Assembly: GCF_004352855.1 (NCBI RefSeq)
Contig: NZ_SJSC01000002.1
Coordinates: forward strand, 620,001-684,000
From: Marinomonas sp. KMM3893
GTDB lineage: Bacteria; Pseudomonadota; Gammaproteobacteria; Pseudomonadales; Marinomonadaceae
Direction: 5' to 3'
Length of the DNA stretch: 64,000 bases
In this document: positions 27,678 to 37,420 of the stretch, piece after piece
How the letters are laid out: every line of letters begins with the position of its first letter
How positions within the stretch are numbered: position 1 is the first letter of the stretch
The notes under the pieces: generated by a model
Told to the model about the DNA's origin: nothing
Database searches by the model: none
The model's input: only the letters and a program-made list of their open reading frames with translations
Program-made: the position numbers and the translations under genes

Positions 27678-28156
27678 TCTTGATCCTCCATATCCATCAA
27701 CCAACTAGGGTTGAAGATACGAACCAAAGAAATCATCGCGATCAATAAGCCGGAAAAAACGCCGGCCAGAGCAAAGAGAGCCATTGAGAGACCTGTTAAC
27801 GGGGAAATGTTATTCCAGTTGGCAATGGTTTGGTTCATCGCCCCTACAAATAACATGCCGGAAGAGACAAGAATAACCACCCAGATGAGGCGATTCAGAA
27901 TGGGGACGGCGCTAGGGAAGAAGCGCTCTGAGAATTCAGCGATAGCAAGGTGTTCGCCACGACGTAACACCACAGCGGCACCCAGAAAAACAATCCAGAC
28001 TAGGCACAGTCTAGACAACTCCACCGAGGCGCGAATGCCGGATGAAAAGCCATAACGCATCACCACATTGGTAAATACCAGCACAATCATAGACGCGAGC
28101 ACTATGGTGATAAACACATCTATAAATTGCCACATCCACTTTATTATTTTTTTCAT
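27674..28156 (-). CDS. dctQ: TRAP transporter small permease DctQ
   Basis: 160 residues with four membrane helices (about 12-35, 50-68, 88-108, 125-148) and the family pattern VFTNVVMRYGF followed by ELSRLCLVWIVFLGAAVVLRRGEHL. It pairs with DctM. First gene of the TRAP operon. The region upstream (28157-28400) is shared with the divergent uxuB-like operon. Confidence 0.9.
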   Translation of the reverse strand: MKKIIKWMWQFIDVFITIVLASMIVLVFTNVVMRYGFSSGIRASVELSRLCLVWIVFLGAAVVLRRGEHLAIAEFSERFFPSAVPILNRLIWVVILVSSGMLFVGAMNQTIANWNNISPLTGLSMALFALAGVFSGLLIAMISLVRIFNPSWLMDMEDQE

Positions 28157-28376
28157 GATGACAGCCTTTGAAAACTTTTAGACACTGATTTTATTTTAAT
28201 TGTTATTTTATAAAGTTAACCATCATTTCCATTGATGTGAAATACCTTCTTTGGTCATTAGGCCTACCGCATATTAATAGCCTATCCCTATAGTTTGCCA
28301 GTCATAAATAAATGCTTATCCCTTGGTGATTTAAATTTTATTTTTTGGATTGATATGTTATATATTAAAAAAAAAA

Positions 28377-28390
28377 ATTGGTCAACCAAT
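28377..28390. promoter_or_regulatory. GntR/UxuR-type operator before the uxuB-like operon
   Basis: ATTGGTCAACCAAT: 6-bp arms around CA, fitting TTGG-N4-CCAA as in the three sites before the GntR gene at 36611. It ends 10 bp before the ATG at 28401, directly against the ribosome-binding site AGGA, so a bound repressor would block transcription of the operon. Confidence 0.7.
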
Positions 28391-28400
28391 AGGAAAAGCT

Positions 28401-29897
28401 ATGTACCAAGAACCGTCTTTTCAGGCTTTTTGTGACGCAGATGATGTCATCAAAACAGACTATTCAAGAGCCACACTTCAGACCAAAATAGTTCATTTAG
28501 GCTTTGGTGCTTTCCACCGAGCTCACCAAGCTGTGTTTACGGATCTGGCTAATCAAGAGGCGGACCCAAGTTGGGGCATTTTTGGTATTAATTTATTTCG
28601 CAAAGGGCCTTTAACTGAGCAGTTTTGTGCGCAAGACAATCAGGCTGTGTTATTGGAAAAAGCCGGGCAGGAAACAACGAAAAGACTGGTTCGAAGCTTT
28701 ACTGGTGCGATGAATGTGGAAGACCAAGGGATTCAAGCGGCGCTGGCTAAACTGTGCGAACCCGCAGTGGCTATTGTCTCGCTAACGGTGACCGAAAAGG
28801 GCTACTGTTTAACCCCAGAAGGCCGTATTAACAGGGATAACGAGCTTATCGCAGCGGATCTAAAGAACCCGCAGGCGCCACGTTCTGCGATTGGTCTTAT
28901 TGGCGAAGCCTTAAGACTTCGTAAGACATTGAAATTGCCCGCTTTTACGGTGATGTCGTGTGACAATATTCCAGAGAATGGCGGTAAAACAAAAGCGGCC
29001 GTGCTGGAATACGCAATGCTTTTGGACCCTGAATTAGCGTCTTGGATTGAGCAAGAGGTGACCTTTCCAAGCACCATGGTAGATCGTATTGTGCCCGCCA
29101 TGAGCGACGCGAGTTTCGATGAGATAGAGCGGGAAACAGGGGTAAGAGACCCTTTTGGTTTAATCAGTGAAAGCTTCAAACAATGGGTGGTTGAAGACCA
29201 GTTCTGTAGTGGTAGACCAAATTGGCATCTTGCCGGTGTAATGATGGTCAATGATGTGCTCCCTTACGAAGAAATGAAATTAAGAATGCTCAATGGCTCC
29301 CATTCATTTTTAGCGTATGTTGGTGGTCTATGTGGGCACGATTATATTTATCAGTGCATGCAGGATTCATTATTAAAAGACATCACCTTGGCGCTAATGA
29401 TTAATGAGCAAGCGCCTTCTCTTTCTAGTCAATTAGATGTGGATTTAAAACAATACGCAGAATTATTAATAGCGCGTTTTAGTAATCAAAGTATAAAACA
29501 TCAAACCGCTCAAATCGCGATGGACGGCTCACAAAAACTCCCCCCTAGAGTCATCGATTCCATTCTTACCTTGGTGTCCAAACCATGTTACGAAAGCGCT
29601 CAAGCGCCACGCATTCTATTGCTGCTGTTGGCTGGCTGGATGCACTTTATTCAAGGAAAGCATCGTCCTGATTTTCAATTTATTGACCCCGAAGCGCAGA
29701 CATTAAACGCTTTGTTGGCGGTGGATGACGACAAAAAATGCGCGTCATTACTGCAGTTTAAAGCGGTGTTTAGCGATGCTTTTATTGCGCATCAGGATCT
29801 GGTACAGCAAATCACTCACTTTTATTACGCCATCGATGAACAGGGCATTAGAGCCGTTTTAGATGGATTCGTACCCTTACTAAGGAGTCCAAAATGA
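28401..29897 (+). CDS. mannitol/fructuronate dehydrogenase family protein (UxuB-like)
   Basis: 498 residues from the ATG at 28401, which has AGGA six bases upstream; an upstream TTG frame start at 28350 lacks support. NAD-binding N-terminal region ([21 protein letters not shown]), the family signature [32 protein letters not shown], and the catalytic segment [15 protein letters not shown] with the essential Lys. It reduces a 5-keto uronate (fructuronate or tagaturonate) to an aldonate, or oxidises a polyol. A paralogue lies at 34704-36173. The stop overlaps the next start (ATGA). Confidence 0.86.
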   Translation: MYQEPSFQAFCDADDVIKTDYSRATLQTKIVHLGFGAFHRAHQAVFTDLANQEADPSWGIFGINLFRKGPLTEQFCAQDNQAVLLEKAGQETTKRLVRSFTGAMNVEDQGIQAALAKLCEPAVAIVSLTVTEKGYCLTPEGRINRDNELIAADLKNPQAPRSAIGLIGEALRLRKTLKLPAFTVMSCDNIPENGGKTKAAVLEYAMLLDPELASWIEQEVTFPSTMVDRIVPAMSDASFDEIERETGVRDPFGLISESFKQWVVEDQFCSGRPNWHLAGVMMVNDVLPYEEMKLRMLNGSHSFLAYVGGLCGHDYIYQCMQDSLLKDITLALMINEQAPSLSSQLDVDLKQYAELLIARFSNQSIKHQTAQIAMDGSQKLPPRVIDSILTLVSKPCYESAQAPRILLLLLAGWMHFIQGKHRPDFQFIDPEAQTLNALLAVDDDKKCASLLQFKAVFSDAFIAHQDLVQQITHFYYAIDEQGIRAVLDGFVPLLRSPK

Positions 29898-30913
29898 AGT
29901 CTTTAATCTGTAAGCAGCCATTTGATATTCAATACATTGAAAGCCCTAAGCCGAGCATCAAAAAAGACGAGGTGTTGCTAAAGATAAAAGCGGTGGGTAT
30001 CTGTGGTACGGACATTCATGCTTATACCGGCAATCAGCCTTTTTTCTCTTATCCACGTATTTTAGGGCATGAAATTTGTGGCCTAGTGGAAGAAGTGGGG
30101 GCGAATTGTCCGGCCGAGTTACGCCAGCAATTTGTGGTGGTCATTCCTGCTATTGCCTGTGGTGAGTGCGCGCCTTGTAAGGAAGGTAAGACCAACTGTT
30201 GCGATACGATTTCTTTATATGGCGTGCATCAAGACGGGGGTTTTCAAGACTATTTAGCGGTCAAGGCGAGCAATGTGATTCCTGTGCCTAGCTCGATTGA
30301 TCCAGCGGCGGCGTCCTTGGTGGAGTGCTTTGCGATTGGCGCGCACGCGAATCGACGCGCTGAGTCCAAGGAAAATGAAAATATCTTGGTGGTGGGCGCA
30401 GGGCCTATTGGCTTGGGCACGGCGTCGGTGGCATTGGCAAATCGTGCCAATGTGGTGTTGGCCGACGTCAGTGAAGAGCGCAGAGCCCATGCAGAAAAAG
30501 TATTGGGGATTCAAACGCTCAACCCGCTTGATGGGAACTATCTGGAGAATTTGTCACTCGCCTTCAATGGCAATCTGGCTTGTACCGTGATGGATGCAAC
30601 AGGCAATAAAGCGTCGATGACAAACAGTGTGAACTTGATTCGACATGGCGGAAAAATCGTTTTTATCGGTCTTTATATCGGGGATTTGCAACTCGATGAC
30701 CCGACCTTCCATAAAAAAGAAACAACCCTAATTGCCAGTAGAAACGCGACCTTCGAAGATTTTGTTCGAGTGATTGACCTATTTGAAGAAAAAGTCATCA
30801 GTGAAAAGATCATGGTCAACCAAGAGTTTGATTTCGATACCATTGGCTTGGATTACGAGAATAACGTGGTCAAAAACAAAGAACTTGTGAAGGGCGTTAT
30901 TCGTTTTAACTAA
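29894..30913 (+). CDS. lgoD: zinc-dependent L-galactonate/L-gulonate 5-dehydrogenase (LgoD-like)
   Basis: 339 residues. Zinc-type medium-chain dehydrogenase: catalytic Cys in GICGTDIHAYTGNQPFFSYP, GHEICG, four structural cysteines in ACGECAPCKEGKTNCC, and the Rossmann motif VVGAGPIGLG. The sequence closely tracks what I recall of E. coli LgoD (YjjN), including GNQPFFSYPR, GVHQDGGF and the HKKETT region, which oxidises L-galactonate to tagaturonate; close relatives act on L-gulonate to give fructuronate. The substrate preference is not decidable here. Overlaps the uxuB-like gene by four bases. Confidence 0.82.
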   Translation: MKSLICKQPFDIQYIESPKPSIKKDEVLLKIKAVGICGTDIHAYTGNQPFFSYPRILGHEICGLVEEVGANCPAELRQQFVVVIPAIACGECAPCKEGKTNCCDTISLYGVHQDGGFQDYLAVKASNVIPVPSSIDPAAASLVECFAIGAHANRRAESKENENILVVGAGPIGLGTASVALANRANVVLADVSEERRAHAEKVLGIQTLNPLDGNYLENLSLAFNGNLACTVMDATGNKASMTNSVNLIRHGGKIVFIGLYIGDLQLDDPTFHKKETTLIASRNATFEDFVRVIDLFEEKVISEKIMVNQEFDFDTIGLDYENNVVKNKELVKGVIRFN

Positions 30914-30929
30914 TCGTAGGAAACCTGTT

Positions 30930-31940
30930 ATGACAACAATAAGAATAAACATTAAAGACCTATATGCATTAGCGTTTAACAAACTGCGTGACGCGGGCTA
31001 CCCTGAAAAAGTCGCAGAAGAAGTGGCCGATGTGTTGGTTCATGCAGATTCAAGAGGGGTTCACTCCCATGGTGTGATTCGTGTCGAGCATTATTGCCAT
31101 CGCTTGGCAGAAGGCGGCATGAACGCGGAGGCGGCGCTGTCGATTGAACACATCGCCCCGTCTGTAGCGATACTGGATGGCGACGATGGAATGGGGCATT
31201 GCGCCATGATAGCGGCCACCAAAGAAGCCATGTGGTTAGCAAAAGAAAATGCGTTGGGTTTCGTGAGTGTGAAAAATACCTCCCATTGTGGCGCCTTGTC
31301 GTATTTTGCTCAAATGGCGGCTGAGCAAGGCTTGATCTCCATTGCCATGACACAAACCGATACTTGCGTGGCGCCTTTTGGTGGTGCCGAGCGATTTTGG
31401 GGAACCAACCCCATTGCCTTTGGGTTTCCGGTAGAGAATGGCGATCCGGTGATCATCGACATGGCAACCAGTGCTACGGCGTTTGGTAAGCTTTTGCACG
31501 CTAAAGAAACAGGCAGTGAGATCGCCTTGGGATTGGCCATCGATAAAGACGGTATAGAAACCACAGACCCTCATGCCGCCACGACATTATTGCCCTTTGG
31601 TCAGCATAAAGGCTCTGGTCTGGCACTGGCCATTGACGCCCTGACGGGCATGTTAGTGGGTGGTAACTTTAGTAATCATATCGTGCGCATGTACGATGAT
31701 TACGACAAGATGCGCAAGCTGGCGAGCTTAATGATTGTCATCGACCCAAGTAAGTTTGGTGGTCACAGTTTTGCTGGCATGATGGCGCAAATGGTGATGG
31801 AACTGCACCAAGTAAAACCGGCACCAGGGTTTGATAAAGTGATGGCGCCGAATGAACCTCAGATTGCTTATTTGGCCGATTGTGAGAAAAACGGTGTGCC
31901 GATTACCGAGTCTATTTATCAATACTTAAGCCGTACTTAA
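30930..31940 (+). CDS. Ldh2-family NAD(P)-dependent dehydrogenase (AllD/YiaK-like)
   Basis: 336 residues of the malate/L-lactate dehydrogenase-2 family. Motifs: HADSRGVHSHGVIRVEHY with the catalytic His, GHCAMIAATKEAM, VKNTSHCGALSYFAQMA, PFGGAERFWGTNPIAFGFP, PFGQHKGSGLALAIDALTG. The pattern is close to ureidoglycolate dehydrogenase AllD and 2,3-diketogulonate reductase YiaK. No allantoin genes are near, so in this operon a 2-keto sugar acid is the more likely substrate. AGGA precedes the start. Confidence 0.82.
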   Translation: MTTIRINIKDLYALAFNKLRDAGYPEKVAEEVADVLVHADSRGVHSHGVIRVEHYCHRLAEGGMNAEAALSIEHIAPSVAILDGDDGMGHCAMIAATKEAMWLAKENALGFVSVKNTSHCGALSYFAQMAAEQGLISIAMTQTDTCVAPFGGAERFWGTNPIAFGFPVENGDPVIIDMATSATAFGKLLHAKETGSEIALGLAIDKDGIETTDPHAATTLLPFGQHKGSGLALAIDALTGMLVGGNFSNHIVRMYDDYDKMRKLASLMIVIDPSKFGGHSFAGMMAQMVMELHQVKPAPGFDKVMAPNEPQIAYLADCEKNGVPITESIYQYLSRT

Positions 31941-31954
31941 GCAAGGAGCGTCTT

Positions 31955-33397
31955 ATGAAAGAATATTCTATGTTCGTGAATGGTGAGTGGATCAAGGCAA
32001 AATCTGGGCGCACTGATGAGGTTATTAACCCCTCGACAGAAGACGTGATCGCACGCATTCAGCATGGTGACCGTGAAGATGCCGATGCGGTGATGGCGGC
32101 CGCGAAAACCGCGCAACTGGCTTGGCGTCAGCGACCTGCACGAGAGCGTGCTGAGATTATGCGGGGTTTTGCCGCAGAGATTCGCAATCGTAAACAATCG
32201 CTCGCTGAATTGCTGGTGCAAGAACAAGGTAAGTTACTTAAGGTCGCGTTGGGCGAAGTGGATGCTGCCTGTGGCTTTATTGAGTACGCCTGTGATTGGG
32301 CACGCCAAATGGACGGCGACATAGTCAAATCAGACAACCCTAATGAGCACATCTGGATTCATAAAGTTCCGCGTGGGGTGATTGTCGCCATTACCGCGTG
32401 GAACTTTCCACTGGCATTAGCGGCACGGAAAATCGGTCCTGCTCTTATTGCTGGCAATACCATAGTGGTGAAGCCGACCACGGAAACGCCATTGGCTACT
32501 TTGGAGCTTGGGTATATCGCGCAAAGTGTTGGTTTGCCGAAGGGGGTATTGAACATAGTCACAGGCGGTGGGCGTACATTGGGAGACGCTTTGGTGCGTC
32601 ACCCTGATACCAAAATGGTGTCTATGACAGGCAGTACGCCAGCAGGGCAAGCCATTGTTAAAGCGTCGGCGGATAATTTAGCGCATGTGCAATTAGAACT
32701 GGGTGGCAAAGCGCCTTTTATCGTGATGGCGGATGCGGATCTTGAGCAAGCGGCGGCCGCGGCCTTGCATTCACGTTTTGATAACTGTGGACAGGTTTGT
32801 ACCTGTAATGAGCGTATGTATGTCCACGACGCCATTTACGATGAGTTTATGGCGTTGTTCATTGCTAAGGTGAAACGTCTCAAGGTGGGAGACCCAATGT
32901 TGGCGGACACAGATCTTGGTCCTAAAGTGAACCAAAGAGAAGTGGAAGCCATGGAGCGTTTGGTGGCCCAGAGCGTCAAAGAAGGCGCGCAAATAGCCAC
33001 AGGCGGTGCACGTTTGAAAGAAGGGCCTTATGAAAAAGGCTTTTGGTTTGAACCCACGGTACTAACCCATGTAAGCCAAGACATGACGATTGTTCATGAA
33101 GAGTCGTTTGGGCCGATTCTTCCTGTGATCAAATTTAGCTGCCTAGATCAAGTGATCGCGTATGCGAATGACAGTGAGTATGGCTTGGCGGCCATGGTTT
33201 GCACAAAAGAGATGAAAACCATTTTACGTTTGGTGGATGAGCTGGAAGCGGGCGAGGTTTACATTAACCGCGGTCATGGGGAGCAGCATCAAGGCTTTCA
33301 TAATGGCTATAAACTCAGTGGCACTGGCGGAGAAGATGGTAAGTACGGCTTTGAGCAGTATCTAGAAAAGAAAACCTTCTACGTGAACTTTGATTAA
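31955..33397 (+). CDS. aldA: NAD-dependent aldehyde dehydrogenase (AldA-like)
   Basis: 480 residues. Family residues: ITAWNFPLALAARK with the oxyanion Asn, cofactor region IVVKPTTETPL, SMTGSTPAGQAIV, general base Glu in LELGGKAP, nucleophile Cys in NCGQVCTCNERMYV, and EESFGPILPV. Internal and C-terminal sequence (GQVCTCNER, QGFHNGYKLSGTGGEDGKYGFEQYL) resembles lactaldehyde/glycolaldehyde dehydrogenase AldA. It is the last gene of the operon, 15 bp after the previous stop with AAGGAG before its ATG. It probably clears an aldehyde formed in the sugar-acid pathway. Confidence 0.83.
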   Translation: MKEYSMFVNGEWIKAKSGRTDEVINPSTEDVIARIQHGDREDADAVMAAAKTAQLAWRQRPARERAEIMRGFAAEIRNRKQSLAELLVQEQGKLLKVALGEVDAACGFIEYACDWARQMDGDIVKSDNPNEHIWIHKVPRGVIVAITAWNFPLALAARKIGPALIAGNTIVVKPTTETPLATLELGYIAQSVGLPKGVLNIVTGGGRTLGDALVRHPDTKMVSMTGSTPAGQAIVKASADNLAHVQLELGGKAPFIVMADADLEQAAAAALHSRFDNCGQVCTCNERMYVHDAIYDEFMALFIAKVKRLKVGDPMLADTDLGPKVNQREVEAMERLVAQSVKEGAQIATGGARLKEGPYEKGFWFEPTVLTHVSQDMTIVHEESFGPILPVIKFSCLDQVIAYANDSEYGLAAMVCTKEMKTILRLVDELEAGEVYINRGHGEQHQGFHNGYKLSGTGGEDGKYGFEQYLEKKTFYVNFD

Positions 33398-33418
33398 GCG
33401 GATGATGGGCTAAAAAAT

Positions 33419-33463
33419 GACCCTAAATGATGATGTTAATACACCATGATTTAGGGTCTTTTT
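33419..33463. terminator. terminator between aldA-like gene and uxuA
   Basis: A 10-bp stem GACCCTAAAT/ATTTAGGGTC with a 20-base loop, followed by TTTTT on the plus strand and preceded by an A tract, between two converging genes. Confidence 0.7.
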
Positions 33464-33510
33464 GTGCGCTTAGCGGTGCTTGTTATTCTAAAAGCCTTAT
33501 TCTAAAGGCA

Positions 33511-34692
33511 TTATTTTAGTACATATTTTTTCAGGGCAAATTCCACACCACGAATTTCGGCTAAGCCCTTCATTCGGCCAAGGGCAGAATAGCCAGGTTT
33601 CGAGTCTCGGCGCAAATCGTCCATGATTTGATGGCCGTGATCTGGGCGCAGTGGAATAGCGCTGCCTTCCCCTGTTTCTTGGCGACGTTTTTCTTCTTTC
33701 AATAACACTAAAATCACGTCTGAAATGTCGGCATTGCCTTCCAAATGGGCAGCTTCGTGGAAGCTTCCCCTAGTTTCTTCCCGTTGTGTAGAGCGCAAAT
33801 GAGTGAAGTAAATGCGGTCAGCAAAGCGGGTAGCCATGGCGCATAAATCATTGTCTTCACGAACACCATAAGAGCCAGTGCAAAAAGTGATGCCATTGGT
33901 TTTTGACGGCACTCGATTGATCAACCACTGGATGTCTTCTTTGGTCGAAACGATCCGTGGCAAACCTAAAATAGGGCGTGGTGGATCGTCTGGATGCACC
34001 GCAAGAGACACACCACAGGCTTCGGCGACAGGCACAATATGATCTAAGAAGTGAGCGAAGTTTTCTCTCAAGGTGTCTTTGTCTATGTGGTCGTAGGCGG
34101 CCAGAGCCGTACGAAAGTTCTCTAATGTATAGCTTTCTTCTGCGCCGGGCAGGCCTGCCAAAATGGTGCCGATTAATTGCTCTCTGCCAGTGTCATCTAA
34201 GGCCGCTAAATGGCTTTTCGCAGCGTTAATTTCAGCTTCGCTGTACTCGGCTTCGGCGCCTTCTCTTTGTAAAATAAACAAATCAAACGCCGCAAATGCC
34301 GTTTGATCAAAGCGCAGCGCACGGGAGCCATCGGCCAAGGTGTAGCTCAAATCCGTTCGGGTCCAATCCAATACTGGCATAAAGTTATAGCAGACGGTGG
34401 AAATGCCACACTCCGCTAGGTTACGGATGCTTTGTGCGTAGTTTTCAACGTATTTTTGGTAGTTGCCGGTACGCTGTTTGATGTCTTCATGAACAGGAAT
34501 ACTTTCTACTACGGACCAGCGCATGCCTGCCGCTTCAATGGTGGCTTTAACTTCTTGAATTCGCTCAATAGGCCAAACCTCACCATTGGGCAAATCATGC
34601 AAGGCGGTGACTATGCCGGTTGCGCCAGCTTGTCGAATGTCTTGCAAACTAATCGGATCTTGGGTTCCGAACCAACGCCAAGTATGTTCCAT
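33511..34692 (-). CDS. uxuA: mannonate dehydratase UxuA
   Basis: 393 residues, the usual size for the family. N-terminal [40 protein letters not shown] and the metal/active-site segments [28 protein letters not shown] and [20 protein letters not shown] are typical UxuA. Dehydrates D-mannonate to 2-keto-3-deoxygluconate using a divalent metal. Second gene of the uxuB-uxuA unit, with AGGAG before its start and 11 bp after the uxuB stop. KDG kinase and aldolase are not in the window. Confidence 0.94.
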   Translation of the reverse strand: MEHTWRWFGTQDPISLQDIRQAGATGIVTALHDLPNGEVWPIERIQEVKATIEAAGMRWSVVESIPVHEDIKQRTGNYQKYVENYAQSIRNLAECGISTVCYNFMPVLDWTRTDLSYTLADGSRALRFDQTAFAAFDLFILQREGAEAEYSEAEINAAKSHLAALDDTGREQLIGTILAGLPGAEESYTLENFRTALAAYDHIDKDTLRENFAHFLDHIVPVAEACGVSLAVHPDDPPRPILGLPRIVSTKEDIQWLINRVPSKTNGITFCTGSYGVREDNDLCAMATRFADRIYFTHLRSTQREETRGSFHEAAHLEGNADISDVILVLLKEEKRRQETGEGSAIPLRPDHGHQIMDDLRRDSKPGYSALGRMKGLAEIRGVEFALKKYVLK

Positions 34693-34703
34693 AAAATACG
34701 CTC

Positions 34704-36173
34704 CTAATGGTTATTGTTTGTTGATCGACATGCGCTTTGCATCAAGTCCAAGAGGCTTTCTTTGCGCTGCAAAGCGTCGAATAATGAGGCCAAACGCGTT
34801 ATCAGCGAGCGGTTGGTCATCATGATGGGTGGGAAAACGTCTTGTTGTGCTAAACACGCCGAGACCAATTCAAACGAGTTGGAATATTGCGCCAATACAA
34901 GCGCGAACAACTCGGCTTCTAGGGGATCATTGATCGATGTTTTTTGTTGAGCGGCTTGTTGAATGTAAAATAGCCAGCCTGCAATCCCCAGCTCCGTCGC
35001 CGCAGACGAGGCCTGTTTTTGCTGCTGTTCTATTAACCCACTAAGCCAGCGTTGAGGCAGCTTTTGGCTCCCATCCATGGCGATCTGAGAGAGTTGATGC
35101 TGCAAACTGTCGTTCTCAAAGCGCGTTAGCAATTGCTGGCTGTATGCCATTAACTCTTGTGGTTTGCATGTGGGTAACGTGGGGGCCACTTCCTGTTGCA
35201 TATAATGCTCAAGAAACGCTCGGATCGTGGTGTTTTCCATGGCGTGAGCAACGGTCTGATAGCCCGCCAGTTGCCCTAAATAGGCCAATAAAGAATGGCT
35301 GCCATTGAGCATTCTGAGCTTCATGGTTTCGTAAATGGAGACGTCCTGAACCATTTGCACCCCCGCGCTTTCCCATTGAGGGCGCCCGAGGGGAAAGTTG
35401 TCTTCGACCACCCATTGGCAAAAGGCTTCACATTTCACCACAGTGGGGGTGGTAATGCCGGTGTCAGCTTCTATTTTCTGTAGATCGTCTGCAGAAAGCG
35501 CAGGAACAATGCGATCGACCATCGAGCTTGGAAAAGCAACTTCTGCTTCTATCCAGGTGGCCAATGACGAGTCTTGTGCGCTGGCCATGCCGAGTACGGC
35601 GTTTTTGGTTCTGATGCCGTTGTGGGGCATGTTGTCGCAAGACAAAACGGCAAAGGCTGGCAGGCCTTGCGCACGTCGCTGTTTAAGCGCATTAACGATC
35701 AGCCCTAACGCTGTTTTTGGGTCGTCTGGGTGTTGGATATCATGCAGGACCGCTGGGTTTTCCAGTAGCAAATCTCCGCTTGATGGTGACAAATAATAGC
35801 CTTTCTCTGTCACGCTTAAGGTGACTATCTTGGTGGAGGCGGCGCTCATTTGTGCTAATAATCGCTGACGCTCTTGCTGATCTTTGGCAAAAAAAGCCTG
35901 CTTAATGGCTTTTATTTCACGTACCACTAGATGTTGACTGTCGGTGTACTCGACCACTGGGTAGCTGTAATTAGCCGCTTTGAGTTGCTCAACCAACTGA
36001 TAGTTAGAACGAATGTTCGCACTGGCTATCATCCAATCGCCACCATGTTGAGCGAGTGTCTTTTCTAGGTACACCGCTTGATGAGCGCGGTGAAAAGCCC
36101 CCAGACCGATGTGCACCAGACCCACTTGATGCTGGCTTGGGTCGATTGCACTGGGAATCTGTTGAATGTTCAT
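34704..36173 (-). CDS. uxuB: fructuronate reductase UxuB
   Basis: 489 residues from the ATG at 36173 ([14 protein letters not shown]), which has GAGGG a few bases upstream; the frame opens at 36191. NAD-binding [71 protein letters not shown], and [23 protein letters not shown]. Reduces D-fructuronate to D-mannonate for UxuA. First gene of the uxuBA operon, divergent from the GntR regulator. More likely the true UxuB than the paralogue at 28401, because it is paired with uxuA. Confidence 0.9.
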   Translation of the reverse strand: MNIQQIPSAIDPSQHQVGLVHIGLGAFHRAHQAVYLEKTLAQHGGDWMIASANIRSNYQLVEQLKAANYSYPVVEYTDSQHLVVREIKAIKQAFFAKDQQERQRLLAQMSAASTKIVTLSVTEKGYYLSPSSGDLLLENPAVLHDIQHPDDPKTALGLIVNALKQRRAQGLPAFAVLSCDNMPHNGIRTKNAVLGMASAQDSSLATWIEAEVAFPSSMVDRIVPALSADDLQKIEADTGITTPTVVKCEAFCQWVVEDNFPLGRPQWESAGVQMVQDVSIYETMKLRMLNGSHSLLAYLGQLAGYQTVAHAMENTTIRAFLEHYMQQEVAPTLPTCKPQELMAYSQQLLTRFENDSLQHQLSQIAMDGSQKLPQRWLSGLIEQQQKQASSAATELGIAGWLFYIQQAAQQKTSINDPLEAELFALVLAQYSNSFELVSACLAQQDVFPPIMMTNRSLITRLASLFDALQRKESLLDLMQSACRSTNNNH

Positions 36174-36425
36174 TTTATACCCTCTGCCCACAGGCTGATT
36201 AATCTAATAAAGACGGAAGCCACAGTGAAATAGCCGGAATATAAGAAACCAGTAAAAGCACTATGATGTTACAGACAGAAGCACTATATGGACGATCAGA
36301 ATTTCCTCTGGCGGCTTTTCATTGATCTCAAAAATAGCGCTGCTAAGTGTTTGTGGTATTGGCTCGCTGGTGGTGCTTAATTTTGTATTGATTAAGCGTT
36401 TGTGAGGTTTTGCCAAGTATTTTAT

Positions 36426-36439
36426 TTTGGCATACCAAA
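36426..36439. promoter_or_regulatory. GntR/UxuR-type operator, site 1
   Basis: TTTGGCATACCAAA: 5-bp arms around CATA. It is the leftmost of three sites between uxuB and the GntR gene. The motif matches the TTGG-N4-CCAA form known for UxuR/ExuR operators. Confidence 0.75.
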
Positions 36440-36498
36440 TTCAATCTGCTGGCTAAAAGTAGCGTGAAAAAAAGACAAAAACAAGGCCTCAGTTAAAA

Positions 36499-36510
36499 TT
36501 GGCATACCAA
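36499..36510. promoter_or_regulatory. GntR/UxuR-type operator, site 2
   Basis: TTGGCATACCAA, with the same CATA centre as site 1 and lying 72 bp from it centre to centre, near seven helical turns. Confidence 0.75.
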
Positions 36511-36572
36511 ATTTAGGTTTAAAATGAGTTTTTTGATTAAATAATCGACTTCCATGAGTGCTTCGGTAAAAA

Positions 36573-36582
36573 TGGCATACCA
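36573..36582. promoter_or_regulatory. GntR/UxuR-type operator, site 3 (weaker)
   Basis: TGGCATACCA with degenerate outer bases, 73 bp from site 2 and 28 bp before the ATG at 36611. The position suits autoregulation of the GntR gene. Confidence 0.65.
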
Positions 36583-36610
36583 GATTGTTTGATACTTTTA
36601 AGAAAATATT

Positions 36611-37339
36611 ATGGCTGAACGACTGTATAGAGAGATTGGGCAAAAGATTAGGCTCGAAATAGAAAAATCCGCGTTACAGGTGGGGGATAAACTGCCGACG
36701 GAGCGTGTTTATGCAGAGCTTTTTGGGGTCAGTCGAACCTTGGTTCGAGAAGCCTTCATCATGCTCGAAATCGAAGACTTGATTGAAGTGAGAAAAGGCT
36801 CAGGCAGCTACTTAAAAAATACACTTTCTTCACAAACGTCACTGCCAGAGATATCCGATGTAGGGCCGTTTGAAATGCTGCAAGCTCGACAAGTTCTCGA
36901 AAGTGCGATTGCAGCGCAAGCGGCGCTGTCTATTACAAAAGCGGACATTCAGAAACTGCAAGAAACCTTGGCGTTGGAAGGGGCTGAACTGAACTCTGTC
37001 GAGAAAGCCAATTCGGCAGACAGAGAGTTTCACTTGTTAATCGCAAAAGCGACGCAAAACACCTTGCTGTTAGACACGGCGACTCGATTGTGGGAAATGC
37101 GCGACAGTAATCCTATGTGGCACCAGCTGCACGCACGGATCAAAGACTCTTCCTACCATGGTCAGTGGATTGATGATCATAAGGACATTTTGACGCAATT
37201 GAAAAAGCGCAGTGAAAGTGGCGCAAGACAAGCCATGTGGCAGCATTTAGAGAATGTAAAACAAACCTTGTTTGCTTTATCAGATACCGAAGCGCCAGAT
37301 TTTGACGGCTATATATTTGCCCAACCTAATAAAAGTTAA
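36611..37339 (+). CDS. GntR-family (FCD) regulator of uronate catabolism, UxuR/ExuR-like
   Basis: 242 residues. Winged helix GDKLPTERVYAELFGVSRTLVREAFIMLEIEDLIEVRKGSGSYL (~24-67), then the FCD domain with its metal-site pattern (DREFHLLIAKATQN; two later histidines). It is divergent from uxuBA with three TTGG-N4-CCAA sites in the 420-bp gap, the last just before its own start, so it most likely represses uxuBA and itself and responds to a uronate such as fructuronate. A fourth site lies before the uxuB-like operon at 28401, suggesting one regulon. Confidence 0.86.
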   Translation: MAERLYREIGQKIRLEIEKSALQVGDKLPTERVYAELFGVSRTLVREAFIMLEIEDLIEVRKGSGSYLKNTLSSQTSLPEISDVGPFEMLQARQVLESAIAAQAALSITKADIQKLQETLALEGAELNSVEKANSADREFHLLIAKATQNTLLLDTATRLWEMRDSNPMWHQLHARIKDSSYHGQWIDDHKDILTQLKKRSESGARQAMWQHLENVKQTLFALSDTEAPDFDGYIFAQPNKS

Positions 37340-37420
37340 GCAGTCTAGGAAAGGTGCGAATCAGTCGTCTAAGCCTCAGGTCTTAAGAGAAATCGTCAAT
37401 TAAGGCGCGACGCTGACGCC

